Assembly (NCBI GenBank): GCA_947499725.1
Contig: CANMPK010000001.1
Span: 434,001-498,000 of the forward strand
Source: an uncultured Paracoccaceae bacterium
GTDB taxonomy: Bacteria > Pseudomonadota > Alphaproteobacteria > Rhodobacterales > Rhodobacteraceae
Direction: 5' to 3'
DNA: 64,000 nt
The position numbers and the translations under genes are program-made. Each line of letters starts with the position of its first letter. Within the stretch, counting starts at the first letter, position 1. This document shows, piece after piece, positions 1 to 7,940 of the stretch. The notes under the pieces were generated by a model that saw nothing but the letters and a program-made list of their open reading frames with translations, did not search any database and was not told where the DNA came from.

Positions 1-2
1 GG

Positions 3-239
3 GGGGAGCAGCAGCGTGTGGCCTTCTGCAGAGCCTTGGCAAATAGCCCGAAAATTCTGTTGGCGGATGAACCAACAGGCAACCTTGATCCGGGCACGTC
101 TGACAAGGTGTTTGAAGCGCTGATGGCGCTGGTGCGGGGCACGGGATTGTCGGCTTTGATCGCCACCCACAACCTTGAACTGGCCGCGCGGATGGACCGT
201 GTGGTGCGGCTTGAGGACGGTCAGTTAACTTCTGAGTAA
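3..239 (+). CDS. lolD: LolD-like lipoprotein-releasing ABC transporter ATPase (C-terminal part)
   Basis: The window opens inside this gene. The visible frame begins in the ABC signature (GGEQQRVA) and continues through Walker B ([12 protein letters not shown]), the D-loop and the H-loop histidine (IATHNLE). The [10 protein letters not shown] wording and the short tail after the H-loop are typical of the LolD/MacB/FtsE group. LolD powers release of lipoproteins from the inner membrane with LolC/LolE. Only about 78 codons are present, with Walker A upstream of the window, so another member of the same ATPase group cannot be excluded. Confidence 0.72.
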   Translation, partial: GEQQRVAFCRALANSPKILLADEPTGNLDPGTSDKVFEALMALVRGTGLSALIATHNLELAARMDRVVRLEDGQLTSE

Positions 240-276
240 TGTGGCAATTCACCCCTTTGAGGGGCTGAAATGTACA
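237..276 (+). repeat. 40-bp intergenic repeat, copy 1
   Basis: This 40-base segment begins at the lolD stop codon and matches positions 42649-42688 at 36 of 40 bases by eye. It contains a small hairpin (CCCCT-TTG-AGGGG) followed by the invariant GCTGAAATGTACA. In the other copy the hairpin sequence differs but still pairs (CGCC with GGCG). Both copies lie just downstream of a coding region. I know of no named repeat family with this sequence. Confidence 0.6.
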
Positions 277-297
277 TTTCGCCGGTTTGAGCCGGCC

Positions 298-756
298 TTA
301 AGGCGTTTGCGCCCCAATTTGGGTGATCCAAACGCCAAGCGCCATGACCGCGATTCCGGCAATGCGGGTCAGCGACAGGCTGTTGATCTGCGCGCCGAAT
401 AATCCGAAGTGGTCGATCAGTGCGGCAGAGATCAACTGACCGAGCAACACAAAGAACACCGCGTTGCCCACGCCGAACTTTGGCGCGATCAATGTGATGG
501 TGATGATGTAGAAGGCCATAAAGGCACCCGCGAGGAACACGTATTTGGGTGCCGAGGCGATCTGCGAAAGATGCTGGGCTTGACCAGAGGCCAGAACAAC
601 GATCGCGCAGCTGAGCAGGGCGACGCAGAGCGTGACCGCGCTGGCCGCCAGACCTGAACCGATATGTTGTCCGAGGGCGGCGGAAAAACTGGCAAGCACG
701 GGAATGCCGATACCGGCGATCAGCATGATCACTGCGTAAAGCGTGGTTTGCGGCAT
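298..756 (-). CDS. DMT-superfamily transporter, YdcZ/DUF606 type
   Basis: This is a 152-residue, very hydrophobic protein with about five membrane segments and almost no extramembrane domain, the size and pattern of the YdcZ (DUF606) branch of the drug/metabolite transporter superfamily. These are short single-domain membrane proteins thought to act as dimers; the substrate is not predictable. An AGGA ribosome site lies eight bases before the ATG. It is convergent with lolD and lies downstream of the CGNR regulator gene on the same strand, about 75 bases away, so co-transcription is possible. Confidence 0.75.
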   Translation of the reverse strand: MPQTTLYAVIMLIAGIGIPVLASFSAALGQHIGSGLAASAVTLCVALLSCAIVVLASGQAQHLSQIASAPKYVFLAGAFMAFYIITITLIAPKFGVGNAVFFVLLGQLISAALIDHFGLFGAQINSLSLTRIAGIAVMALGVWITQIGAQTP

Positions 757-831
757 GATGGTTTTCCTGAGCTTGGTTTCAGGATTGGACCTTCGGCAGC
801 TTTAAGGGATGGGTCAAGCGTTTCGTTGGGT

Positions 832-1446
832 TTAGGTCCGCTCGGAACGGGCGCGGTAGGCGGCGGCTTTGGCGCGGTTGCCGCAGACTTCCATGCTGCA
901 CCAGCGGCGTTTGCGGTTTTTGCTGACATCTCGGAAATAGAGCGAACATTCCGGCCCTTCGCAATTGCGCACATGGGCGAAGTCTGCCTCGGCGATCAAT
1001 TCGGCGCAGGCGGCAGCGATGCGGGGCAGAAGATCATCTACGGTTTGCAGGCTGTGTTTGCTTTCAACGGAGAACCCGCCTTCGGGGGTTGGGGAGAGGT
1101 GCAGTGTTTGCGCGCCTTGGGACATCAAAGTGTTTAGGTGCGCGATCATTGGGTGATCGGCTGGCACTGTGCCGGATTCGCTGGCCTGATGCACAAAGGC
1201 GCGGAACTCTTCGCGGAAAGCGCGGATGGTTTCGGCGGCTTGGGTCAACTGTTTTGACAGGCTTGGATGTCTGAGCGCGGTGATCTCTGTCTCTGTGGCG
1301 AGATCAGCGGCCACCATCCAATTTAGCAGATCGGCACCCGCGTTCAGCCATTCAAATTGCACCGCTTTGGGTTTTGCGATGGTGTTGATGAAATCCAAAG
1401 CAAGGCTGTCTGCAATCAAGAAGGGGGCGGGGCGTTGATCGGCCAT
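832..1446 (-). CDS. CGNR zinc-finger protein (ABATE domain), probable transcriptional regulator
   Basis: The 204-residue protein has an N-terminal ABATE-type region (residues about 8-130, starting FLIADSLALDFINT) and a C-terminal CGNR zinc finger: C-EGPE-C, then W-C-SMEV-CGNR, followed by a basic tail (KAAAYRARSERT). The family is believed to bind DNA through the CGNR finger and to act as stress-linked regulators. GGAGAG precedes the ATG by four bases. It is divergent from a hydrolase-azoreductase pair, and the 147-base spacer holds two matching GTAAC-N21-GTTAC sites, so I infer that it controls itself and that pair. Confidence 0.85.
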   Translation of the reverse strand: MADQRPAPFLIADSLALDFINTIAKPKAVQFEWLNAGADLLNWMVAADLATETEITALRHPSLSKQLTQAAETIRAFREEFRAFVHQASESGTVPADHPMIAHLNTLMSQGAQTLHLSPTPEGGFSVESKHSLQTVDDLLPRIAAACAELIAEADFAHVRNCEGPECSLYFRDVSKNRKRRWCSMEVCGNRAKAAAYRARSERT

Positions 1447-1476
1447 TTGGCTCTCCGGCTACGGTGATCTTATCTC

Positions 1477-1507
1477 GTAACCCTCTAAGTGAATTTTTGC
1501 AAGTTAC
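1477..1507. promoter_or_regulatory. Operator-like inverted repeat GTAAC-N21-GTTAC, site 1
   Basis: GTAAC at 1477-1481 and GTTAC at 1503-1507 form an inverted repeat with a 21-base spacer. The spacer contains TCTAA-N-T-N-AATTTT, also found at the same offset in site 2. The site lies about 30 bases before the CGNR gene start on the minus strand, next to a GATAAG that could be its -10 box. The function is inferred from symmetry, duplication and context. Confidence 0.6.
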
Positions 1508-1548
1508 GAATATGTGATTTGCAAAAGGGGGATCGGGTTCGCCATTTA

Positions 1549-1579
1549 GTAACTGTCTAAATTAATTTTAAACGGTTAC
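1549..1579. promoter_or_regulatory. Operator-like inverted repeat GTAAC-N21-GTTAC, site 2
   Basis: GTAAC at 1549-1553 and GTTAC at 1575-1579 repeat the architecture of site 1 exactly, with the same 21-base spacer and 12 of 21 spacer bases shared. It ends 14 bases before the hydrolase ATG, so a bound protein would cover the promoter or leader of the hydrolase-azoreductase unit. The two sites start 72 bases apart. Confidence 0.6.
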
Positions 1580-1593
1580 AAAAGGAATACCCC

Positions 1594-2514
1594 ATGAAAC
1601 CGACCCCATTGGCTGCGCTTGCGGCTGTGTTGATCTCTTCTACGTCTGCTTTGGCAGGGCCATCTGTGAGCTATGGCTCTGTTGATGTTGGCGATGTCTC
1701 TGTCTTTTATCGCGAAGCGGGGCCGAAGGATGCGCCGACTTTGCTGTTGCTGCATGGCTTTCCGTCGTCATCGCATATGTTTCGCGATTTGATCCCTGAA
1801 CTGGCGGAAGACTATCGCGTGATTGCGCCGGATTATCCAGGGTTTGGCCAGTCTTCGGCGCCGGATGCTGCGGCGTATGATTATGACTTTGCGACGCTTT
1901 CGGCGACGATTGCGGATGTCACCGAGGCTTTGGACATCAGCAGCTACACCCTGTTTATGCAGGACTTTGGCGGGCCTGTGGGCTTTCGTTTGGCTTTGGC
2001 TGATCCAAGCAAGGTGGATGGGATTATCATCCAGAATGCCACCATTCATGCGGAAGGCTGGAACCCCGATATTGTGAGCCAGTTTGTGCCGTTTTGGCAG
2101 GGACGCAATCTTGATACCGAAGCGCCGCTGCGCGCGTTTTTCGCAGCGGAAACAACGCAGTGGCAATATACGCAGGGCGCGAGCTTGACGGACCGGATTA
2201 ACCCAGATGCTTGGGTCAGCGATCAAGCGGGATTGGACCGTCCGGGCAATCACGCGATCCAGTTGGAATACCTGTGGGACTACCAAGACAACGTGGCGCA
2301 ATACCCAGCGTGGCAGGCCTATTTGAAAGAGCATCAGCCAGACACGTTGATCGTGTGGGGGCAGAATGATCCGTTTTTCCTGACAGAGGGCGTGGATGCG
2401 CTGAAGGCCTTGGTGCCAGCGGCGGATGTGCATCTGTTTGATGCGGGGCATTTCGCGCTGGAGACCCACGCGCAGGAGATTGGCGATGCCGTTCTTACCT
2501 TCATGGCGCGCTAA
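1594..2514 (+). CDS. Exported alpha/beta hydrolase, haloalkane dehalogenase/epoxide hydrolase-like
   Basis: The protein has 306 residues. Residues 1-21 form a Sec signal peptide ending ALA-G, so the enzyme is probably periplasmic. The fold is shown by the oxyanion loop LLHGFPSSS, the nucleophile elbow FMQDFGGPVG, where Asp replaces the usual Ser, the acid region WGQNDPFF and the histidine DAGHFALE. An Asp nucleophile is typical of haloalkane dehalogenases and epoxide hydrolases, but the next residue is Phe rather than the usual halide-binding Trp, so the substrate is open. An AAAGGA site precedes the ATG. The azoreductase gene follows 43 bases later, and the pair probably responds to the divergent CGNR regulator. 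Confidence 0.85.
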   Translation: MKPTPLAALAAVLISSTSALAGPSVSYGSVDVGDVSVFYREAGPKDAPTLLLLHGFPSSSHMFRDLIPELAEDYRVIAPDYPGFGQSSAPDAAAYDYDFATLSATIADVTEALDISSYTLFMQDFGGPVGFRLALADPSKVDGIIIQNATIHAEGWNPDIVSQFVPFWQGRNLDTEAPLRAFFAAETTQWQYTQGASLTDRINPDAWVSDQAGLDRPGNHAIQLEYLWDYQDNVAQYPAWQAYLKEHQPDTLIVWGQNDPFFLTEGVDALKALVPAADVHLFDAGHFALETHAQEIGDAVLTFMAR

Positions 2515-2557
2515 GTTTTTTCGATTTTTTACCTCTGATCAAAAGGATACCCATCAG

Positions 2558-3187
2558 ATGACTAAGATACTTCATATCGTGGCTTCTCCGCGCGGCAGCG
2601 CGTCGCAATCGACGCAATTGGCTGAGGCATATGTGGATGCGGCTGTGCTCGCGGACCCTTCTGTAGAGGTCGATACGCTGGATTTGTGGCAGGAAGATCT
2701 GCCGGAGTTTGACGGCGATAAAGCCGCGGCCAAGATGACCTTTTTCGGGGTTGGTGACATGGGCGAGGCCGAGAAAACCGCGTGGGATCATGTGGTTGAT
2801 ATCACGGCGCGTTTTACGGCGGCGGATGTCTATGTGATTTCGGTGCCGATGTGGAATGGCGGCGTGCCGTATAAGCTGAAGCAATATATCGACATCATCA
2901 CGCAGCCTGGGTTGCTGTTCGGCTTTGATCCTGAGGCGGGCTATTCTGGGTTGCTTGAGGGCAAGAAGGCTGTGGTGTTTTACACCTCCGGTGTTTGGGC
3001 GCCCGGGGCGGATAAGAAATACGGTAGTGATTTCCATTCGGAATATCTGGCGTGGTGGCTGGATTTTGTGGGCATCACAGAGGTTGAGGCCGTGCGGTTC
3101 CAGCCGTCTTTGCTGACTGCTGATCCAGAAGCTGGAAAAAAGGCGGCTTTGGGCGAGGCTGAGGCCTTGGTGAAACTGCCGGCGTAA
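2558..3187 (+). CDS. azoR: FMN-dependent NADH:quinone/azo reductase
   Basis: This is a flavodoxin-fold reductase of 209 residues, the usual AzoR length. It opens TKILHIVASPRGSASQSTQL, the phosphate-binding loop for FMN. The central VPMWNGGVPYKLKQYIDIIT motif lines the flavin site. The enzyme performs two-electron reduction of quinones and azo compounds with NADH and is usually induced by electrophile stress. The start at 2558 is chosen because AAAGGA lies about ten bases upstream and the protein then begins at the flavodoxin strand; longer in-frame starts would run into the preceding hydrolase gene. It probably forms an operon with that hydrolase. Confidence 0.9.
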   Translation: MTKILHIVASPRGSASQSTQLAEAYVDAAVLADPSVEVDTLDLWQEDLPEFDGDKAAAKMTFFGVGDMGEAEKTAWDHVVDITARFTAADVYVISVPMWNGGVPYKLKQYIDIITQPGLLFGFDPEAGYSGLLEGKKAVVFYTSGVWAPGADKKYGSDFHSEYLAWWLDFVGITEVEAVRFQPSLLTADPEAGKKAALGEAEALVKLPA

Positions 3188-3228
3188 AGTGTGTGCGTTG
3201 CTCCCGTCGCCTGAGAGGGCGGCGGGGG

Positions 3229-3891
3229 TTAAACGCTCATCGCTAAGACGCGGCTGATTTGGGTGAGGCCGCGGCCGGATTGGTCCATCCAGTCGTTAAA
3301 GGCGGCTTGAACGGCGCGCAGGGCGGTTTTGGAGGTGGCGGGTTTGTCGATCACGCCTTCCGCGATCAAGCGTGCGGTGACGTCTTGGGATAGGATGAAA
3401 CTGTCTTTGCCCATGAAGCGCAGCGCGTAGGTGGCGCTGTTGCCGCCCATGCGGGAGGCGTTTTTCTTGAGCAATTCCAAGAGGCCGATGTAATCGGTGC
3501 TGGGCCAATTGCCGATGACCTCGCCGATGCCACCTTGTTCGCGCAGCTCTTGGATGAAGATCGCGTTGTCGATCACGGTGCGCAGTTTCATGCCGTTGCG
3601 CACGACGGCTTTGTTGGACAAGAGCGCGTCGAATTCTTCGTCGTTCAGAAAGGCGCAGCGGTTGACGTTGAAGCCGTCGAAGGCGTCTTCGAAACCGTCC
3701 CATTTGGCTTCGATGACTTTCCAGTTAAAGCCTGCCTGAAAGATGCTTTTTGTCATTTGCGCGAGCCAGCGATCTTCGGGGATCTTGGCAAGTTCCGCAG
3801 GGGAGAGGGGTGTTGGGAGGTCTGATAAGATCGCCTCTGCGCCGCCTTTGCGGTCGGCGGCGATTTGGAAAATCTCGTCAAAATGTCTCAT
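3229..3891 (-). CDS. tag: DNA-3-methyladenine glycosylase I family protein
   Basis: The 220-residue protein resembles Tag-type glycosylases, helix-hairpin-helix-fold enzymes that excise 3-methyladenine to start base excision repair. Family-like stretches include the ITKSIFQAGFNWKVIEAKW-like segment (here MTKSIFQAGFNWKVIEAKW, residues about 46-64), AFDGFNV and the NAIFIQELREQGG region. The N-terminal Cys/His zinc motif of E. coli Tag (CPW near the start) is missing, so this belongs to the divergent zinc-less branch. It stands alone, convergent with azoR and divergent from clpP. Confidence 0.78.
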   Translation of the reverse strand: MRHFDEIFQIAADRKGGAEAILSDLPTPLSPAELAKIPEDRWLAQMTKSIFQAGFNWKVIEAKWDGFEDAFDGFNVNRCAFLNDEEFDALLSNKAVVRNGMKLRTVIDNAIFIQELREQGGIGEVIGNWPSTDYIGLLELLKKNASRMGGNSATYALRFMGKDSFILSQDVTARLIAEGVIDKPATSKTALRAVQAAFNDWMDQSGRGLTQISRVLAMSV

Positions 3892-4107
3892 GCGTGGTTA
3901 TCCCTCGGCGCGTCGTTAGGGGGAGTGTGGCATCCAAGCGGATGAAACCCAAGGTAAAACCGCGCTTAACGGATGTGCAATTTTGCAAGTTGGATGCGCA
4001 GAAGTTACCGGAATTTCATACCTTGCCCTTGCAGCCCTTTGGACGCACTACTAAGACTCCATTAGGGACTGACCGTTATGGTCGGGCAAAGAAGAAGGCA
4101 GGCGATT

Positions 4108-4740
4108 ATGAACGATCCTTTAGAGACCTATATGAATACTTTGGTGCCTATGGTGGTGGAACAAACCAGCCGTGGTGAACGCGCCTATGATATTTTCTCG
4201 CGCCTGCTGAAAGAGCGCATTATTTTCCTGAATGGCCCAGTGCATGACGGCATGAGCAGCTTGATCGTTGCGCAGCTTCTGCACCTTGAAGCGGAAAACC
4301 CATCCAAAGAGATCAGCATGTATATCAACAGCCCAGGCGGCGTTGTGACATCTGGTCTGTCGATCTACGACACGATGCAATACATCAAGCCGAAGGTCTC
4401 TACTTTGGTGATTGGTCAAGCGGCCTCTATGGGCTCTTTGCTGTCTTGTGGCGGTGAAGCGGGCATGCGCTTTGCGCTGCCAAATTCCCGTATCATGGTG
4501 CACCAGCCATCTGGTGGCTATCAGGGTCAGGCGACGGATATTATGATCCACGCGCAGGAAACCCAGAAAATCAAAGACCGTTTGATTGATATTTACGTGC
4601 ATCACACCGGTCTGGATCGCGAAAAGGTTCGTCTGGATCTGGAGCGTGATAACTTTATGTCCCCTGAAGAAGCGAAAGACTGGGGCCATATCGACGAAAT
4701 CGTTTCTGCCCGTAAGACAGACGACGAAGACGCGAAGTAA
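4108..4740 (+). CDS. clpP: ATP-dependent Clp protease proteolytic subunit
   Basis: This is the 210-residue serine peptidase that forms the tetradecameric barrel used by ClpX and ClpA. The catalytic triad is visible: Ser107 in GQAASMGS, His132 in MVHQPSGG and Asp181 in ERDNF. The handle region MYINSPGG is present. The start at 4108 gives the family-typical [15 protein letters not shown]-terminus; an ATG ten codons earlier adds only a basic tail. AAGAAGGCAGG just upstream supplies the ribosome site. clpX follows after 182 bases that hold two hairpins, so the two genes may be partly uncoupled. Confidence 0.97.
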   Translation: MNDPLETYMNTLVPMVVEQTSRGERAYDIFSRLLKERIIFLNGPVHDGMSSLIVAQLLHLEAENPSKEISMYINSPGGVVTSGLSIYDTMQYIKPKVSTLVIGQAASMGSLLSCGGEAGMRFALPNSRIMVHQPSGGYQGQATDIMIHAQETQKIKDRLIDIYVHHTGLDREKVRLDLERDNFMSPEEAKDWGHIDEIVSARKTDDEDAK

Positions 4741-4748
4741 TTAAGCAA

Positions 4749-4788
4749 TGCCCCGTCTGAATGATCTTTGGATCGCGCAGATGGGGCA
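4749..4788 (+). terminator. Hairpin downstream of clpP, possible terminator or attenuator
   Basis: TGCCCCGTCTG pairs with CAGATGGGGCA over eleven base pairs including one G-U, around an 18-base loop that itself carries GATC/GATC. No run of T follows, so it may be a processing or stability element rather than an intrinsic terminator. Confidence 0.45.
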
Positions 4789-4844
4789 CTTTGCGATTGT
4801 GCCCGCCAAAGTGCTGTCCTAAGCTGCACTGAAACGGACTAAGA

Positions 4845-4870
4845 CACGAGAGGGGATCGCCCCTTTTGTG
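4845..4870 (+). other. Hairpin in the clpP-clpX intergenic region
   Basis: CACGAGAGGGG and CCCCTTTTGTG pair over eleven positions, two of them G-U, around an ATCG tetraloop. The 3' arm carries TTTT. It lies about 50 bases before the clpX start and could act as a partial terminator or an RNA processing site that sets the ClpP:ClpX ratio. Confidence 0.4.
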
Positions 4871-4922
4871 AAGACCTAGCGCAAAAGCCTAGGCATAGGT
4901 TGTGAGGCCTGAAAGGTAGAAC

Positions 4923-6191
4923 ATGGCGACAAATTCCGGTAGCGGCGATAGCAAGAATACCCTGTACTGTAGCTTTTGCGGCAAGAGCCAGCATGAGGTG
5001 CGTAAGCTGATTGCAGGCCCAACGGTGTTTATCTGTGATGAATGTGTCGAACTGTGCATGGACATCATTCGCGAAGAAACCAAAGCCACTGGACTGAAAT
5101 CATCTGAAGGTGTGCCAACACCGAAAGAGATTTGCGAAGTTCTGGATGACTATGTGATCGGCCAAGGCATGGCGAAACGCGTGCTGTCTGTGGCGGTGCA
5201 TAACCATTACAAACGTTTGAACCACGCCCAGAAGGGTGGGGATATTGAACTGGCGAAATCCAACATTCTGCTGATGGGTCCAACCGGTTGCGGTAAAACG
5301 CTGCTGGCGCAAACACTGGCGCGTATTCTGGATGTGCCGTTTACCATGGCGGATGCCACCACCCTGACCGAAGCCGGTTATGTGGGTGAAGATGTTGAGA
5401 ACATCATTCTGAAGCTGTTGCAGGCGTCTGAATATAACGTGGAACGCGCGCAGCGCGGCATCGTGTATATCGATGAGGTCGATAAGATCACACGTAAATC
5501 AGAGAACCCTTCGATCACACGCGATGTGTCTGGCGAAGGTGTGCAGCAAGCGCTGTTGAAGCTGATGGAAGGCACGGTTGCTTCTGTGCCGCCGCAGGGC
5601 GGGCGTAAGCATCCGCAGCAGGAATTCCTGCAAGTGGACACTACGAACATTCTGTTCATCTGTGGTGGTGCCTTTGCTGGCTTGGATCGCATTATTGCGG
5701 CACGTGGCAAGGGCTCTGCGATGGGCTTTGGCGCGGATGTGCGTGATGATGACGAACGCGGCGTGGGTGAGATCTTCCAAGATCTGGAACCAGAAGATCT
5801 GTTGAAATTCGGTTTGATCCCTGAATTTGTGGGTCGTCTGCCGGTTTTGGCGACTTTGGAAGATCTGGACCAAGACGCCTTGGTGACGATCCTGACTGAG
5901 CCGAAGAACGCGCTGATCAAACAGTACCAACGTCTGTTTGAGATCGAAGAAACAGAGCTGACCTTTACGGATGAAGCGCTGGCCGCGATTGCGCGCCGTG
6001 CGATTGAACGTAAGACTGGTGCGCGTGGCTTGCGCTCTATCCTGGAAGATATCCTGCTGGATACGATGTTTGATCTGCCAGGTCAGGAGAGCGTGACAGA
6101 GGTTGTGGTGAACGAAGAGGTTGTGAACTCTGACGCCAAGCCGCTGATGATCCATGCGGATGCTGAAAAAGAGCCTGCGAACGCAGGGTAA
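4923..6191 (+). CDS. clpX: ATP-dependent Clp protease ATP-binding subunit ClpX
   Basis: This is the 422-residue AAA+ unfoldase that feeds substrates to ClpP. The N-terminal zinc-binding domain has Cys16, Cys19, Cys38 and Cys41. Walker A is GPTGCGKT at 119-126, the GYVGEDVE pore loop follows at about 151, and Walker B is [10 protein letters not shown] near 183. The C-terminal small domain ([15 protein letters not shown]) is complete. Length and motif order are standard. It lies directly downstream of clpP, the usual order in alphaproteobacteria. Confidence 0.98.
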   Translation: MATNSGSGDSKNTLYCSFCGKSQHEVRKLIAGPTVFICDECVELCMDIIREETKATGLKSSEGVPTPKEICEVLDDYVIGQGMAKRVLSVAVHNHYKRLNHAQKGGDIELAKSNILLMGPTGCGKTLLAQTLARILDVPFTMADATTLTEAGYVGEDVENIILKLLQASEYNVERAQRGIVYIDEVDKITRKSENPSITRDVSGEGVQQALLKLMEGTVASVPPQGGRKHPQQEFLQVDTTNILFICGGAFAGLDRIIAARGKGSAMGFGADVRDDDERGVGEIFQDLEPEDLLKFGLIPEFVGRLPVLATLEDLDQDALVTILTEPKNALIKQYQRLFEIEETELTFTDEALAAIARRAIERKTGARGLRSILEDILLDTMFDLPGQESVTEVVVNEEVVNSDAKPLMIHADAEKEPANAG

Positions 6192-6203
6192 CGCGCGGGC
6201 CTG

Positions 6204-6755
6204 ATGCTGTTTTTGATGCGTTGGGCTTTTCGCCTGTTGGTTTTTAAACTTTTAAGAATGCTCGCGCCTGTCGCGGGCATTTTTGCCGTTTTGGGGATCG
6301 GTTGGGATCAAGTGCGCGATGCGCATAACGAAGCGGCTGATGATCCGGCTTATGCGGTTGAGCTGTTTACAGCGGTGGCGCCCATTACCGAGGTTTTGGC
6401 GAGCCGGAAGTTCACACATTGGGATGAGAACTGGCCGAACTGGGATTGCACCTTTGCGATTGCGCGATTGGCTGAGGGCGCGCCTGAGGCGCCGCCTACG
6501 GTGCGGGGCGAGGATGTGCGCTGGCAGTACCGGTTTGGGGGCGATTGGCAGGCTACGCCTGTCTCAGAGCCGGAGAGCGATACGCGGGATGCGGTGGCGT
6601 TTTGTAGCCGCTATTGGCCCGAGACATTGGTGGCGCAAATGCAGAAGGTCTTGTCGGAACCCGGCCATTGGGTGGTGCGCGATCGCATTGGAGAGACGGT
6701 GTTTGTGTATTCCGCGTCAGAGAGGCTTGCAGCTCGCGTGCGATACGGCGATTAA
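6204..6755 (+). CDS. Unknown protein with one N-terminal membrane segment
   Basis: I do not recognise the family. The 183-residue protein begins with a hydrophobic segment (residues about 6-32) that fits a membrane anchor or uncleaved signal. The rest looks like a small soluble domain rich in Trp and Asp (for example THWDENWPNWDCTF) with two cysteines. It starts 12 bases after clpX and is followed 23 bases later by the RidA gene, so the three genes may share transcripts. Codon use resembles that of its neighbours, which supports a real gene. Confidence 0.62.
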   Translation: MLFLMRWAFRLLVFKLLRMLAPVAGIFAVLGIGWDQVRDAHNEAADDPAYAVELFTAVAPITEVLASRKFTHWDENWPNWDCTFAIARLAEGAPEAPPTVRGEDVRWQYRFGGDWQATPVSEPESDTRDAVAFCSRYWPETLVAQMQKVLSEPGHWVVRDRIGETVFVYSASERLAARVRYGD

Positions 6756-6778
6756 GAGGGCAAACAAGGAGATATGAG

Positions 6779-7132
6779 ATGATCAAACGTATTCATTCCG
6801 GCGGTGAATTTGAGCCAAAGATCGGCTATTGCCGCGCGGTTGTGGCTGGTGGTTTTGTGCATGTGGCCGGCACTGTGGGGCAGGGTGACACTGTGACCGA
6901 GCAATGTGCCTCTGCTTTGGAGACCATCAAAGGTGCTTTGGAACAGGCTGGCAGCGGTTTTGATAAGGTGGTGCGTGTGAATTACTACCTGCCGGATGCG
7001 GCGGAATTTGAGCCGTGTTGGCCTATTCTGGCGGAAGCCTTCGGTGAGAACCCTCCAGCAGCCACGATGATTGCTTGTGAGCTGATCGATCCGAAATACC
7101 GTATCGAGATCGAAGTGACTGCGCTGGCGTAA
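6779..7132 (+). CDS. RidA family protein (YjgF/YER057c/UK114)
   Basis: This 117-residue protein has the size and sequence signs of the Rid family, homotrimeric enzymes that hydrolyse reactive enamine/imine intermediates from PLP enzymes. The start of the fold (SGGEFEPKIGYCRAVVAGGFVHVAGTVG) and the C-terminal strand with a conserved Arg (DPKYRIEIEVTAL) are visible. The ATG at 6779 is chosen because AAGGAG lies eight bases before it; the longer in-frame alternative overlaps the preceding gene. The subfamily is not the archetypal RidA, so the substrate is uncertain. Confidence 0.88.
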   Translation: MIKRIHSGGEFEPKIGYCRAVVAGGFVHVAGTVGQGDTVTEQCASALETIKGALEQAGSGFDKVVRVNYYLPDAAEFEPCWPILAEAFGENPPAATMIACELIDPKYRIEIEVTALA

Positions 7133-7140
7133 GCTGGCTG

Positions 7141-7779
7141 TTAGAGGTTTGGCCTGAGGCTTGCGAGTTTTAGGCCAAACCCCATAAAGACAACGCCGGT
7201 CACGCCTTTGAGCCAGCGTTGGAAACTGTTGCTGCGCAGGTTGCGAGAGAGGCGGGCGAGGAGTACCGTCATCGTTGAAAACCACAGGCCGCAGATCAGC
7301 GCATGGACCGTGACGAGCGAGAAGGCCGCGACTGCAGTGGTTTCGCCAGCCGTGATGAACTGCGGAAAAGCGGCCAGATAGAACATCGAGACCTTTGGAT
7401 TAAGCGCGTTGGTGAGAAGCCCTTCGCCATAGGCGCGCAGGAGCGAGCGTTTATGCTTTGCAGCGGCAACCGTTTGCGCCGTAGTTTCGCCTTTCATGGC
7501 CGCGTAAAGGGCTTTTGCGCCGATCCAAAACAGATAAGCCGCGCCGATATATTTGACAGCGGCAAAGGCCCAAGCGGATTGCAGCAGGATCACCGAGATC
7601 CCGAGGATGGACAGGGCGCCGTGCAAGTAGAAGGCAGACATGAACCCCAAAGTATTGGCCAGCCCTGCAGCACGTCCTGAAGTAGGCACGGTCTTTGTGA
7701 TCAACACGCCATTGGGGCCGGGGGACATCACCAAAAGCGCGGCGACAATGGCAAAGGTCAGGATATCTGCAAAGCTCAT
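7141..7779 (-). CDS. LysE/RhtB family amino-acid exporter
   Basis: This 212-residue inner-membrane protein has about six hydrophobic segments and opens with the family pattern FADILTFAIVAALLVMSPGPN. The MSPGPN motif in the first helix and the later GLANTLGF segment are diagnostic of the LysE/RhtB exporters, which extrude amino acids such as homoserine, threonine or lysine. The specific substrate cannot be read from the sequence. AAGAGG precedes the ATG. It converges with the RidA gene, only eight bases apart. Confidence 0.9.
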   Translation of the reverse strand: MSFADILTFAIVAALLVMSPGPNGVLITKTVPTSGRAAGLANTLGFMSAFYLHGALSILGISVILLQSAWAFAAVKYIGAAYLFWIGAKALYAAMKGETTAQTVAAAKHKRSLLRAYGEGLLTNALNPKVSMFYLAAFPQFITAGETTAVAAFSLVTVHALICGLWFSTMTVLLARLSRNLRSNSFQRWLKGVTGVVFMGFGLKLASLRPNL

Positions 7780-7879
7780 TTTGGCCTCTTAAAAGTTGGT
7801 ACCTTAGCGAAAGCCTTTCACATGGCGAAACGGGACGCAAGGCAATCACGGCCTTGGCTGAAGAGGCGCACTCAAAAAT

Positions 7880-7910
7880 AAAACGCCCCGCTGCAAAGCG
7901 AGGCGTTTTT
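7880..7910 (-). terminator. Intrinsic terminator of the Hint-domain gene
   Basis: AACGCCCCGCT and AGCGAGGCGTT pair around a GCAA loop, one mismatch. Read on the minus strand the hairpin is followed by TTTTATTTTT; the plus-strand side also ends in TTTTT, so it could work in both directions. Confidence 0.85.
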
Positions 7911-7940
7911 ACTGAAACGATCTTTTGGAGATCAGAGAGA

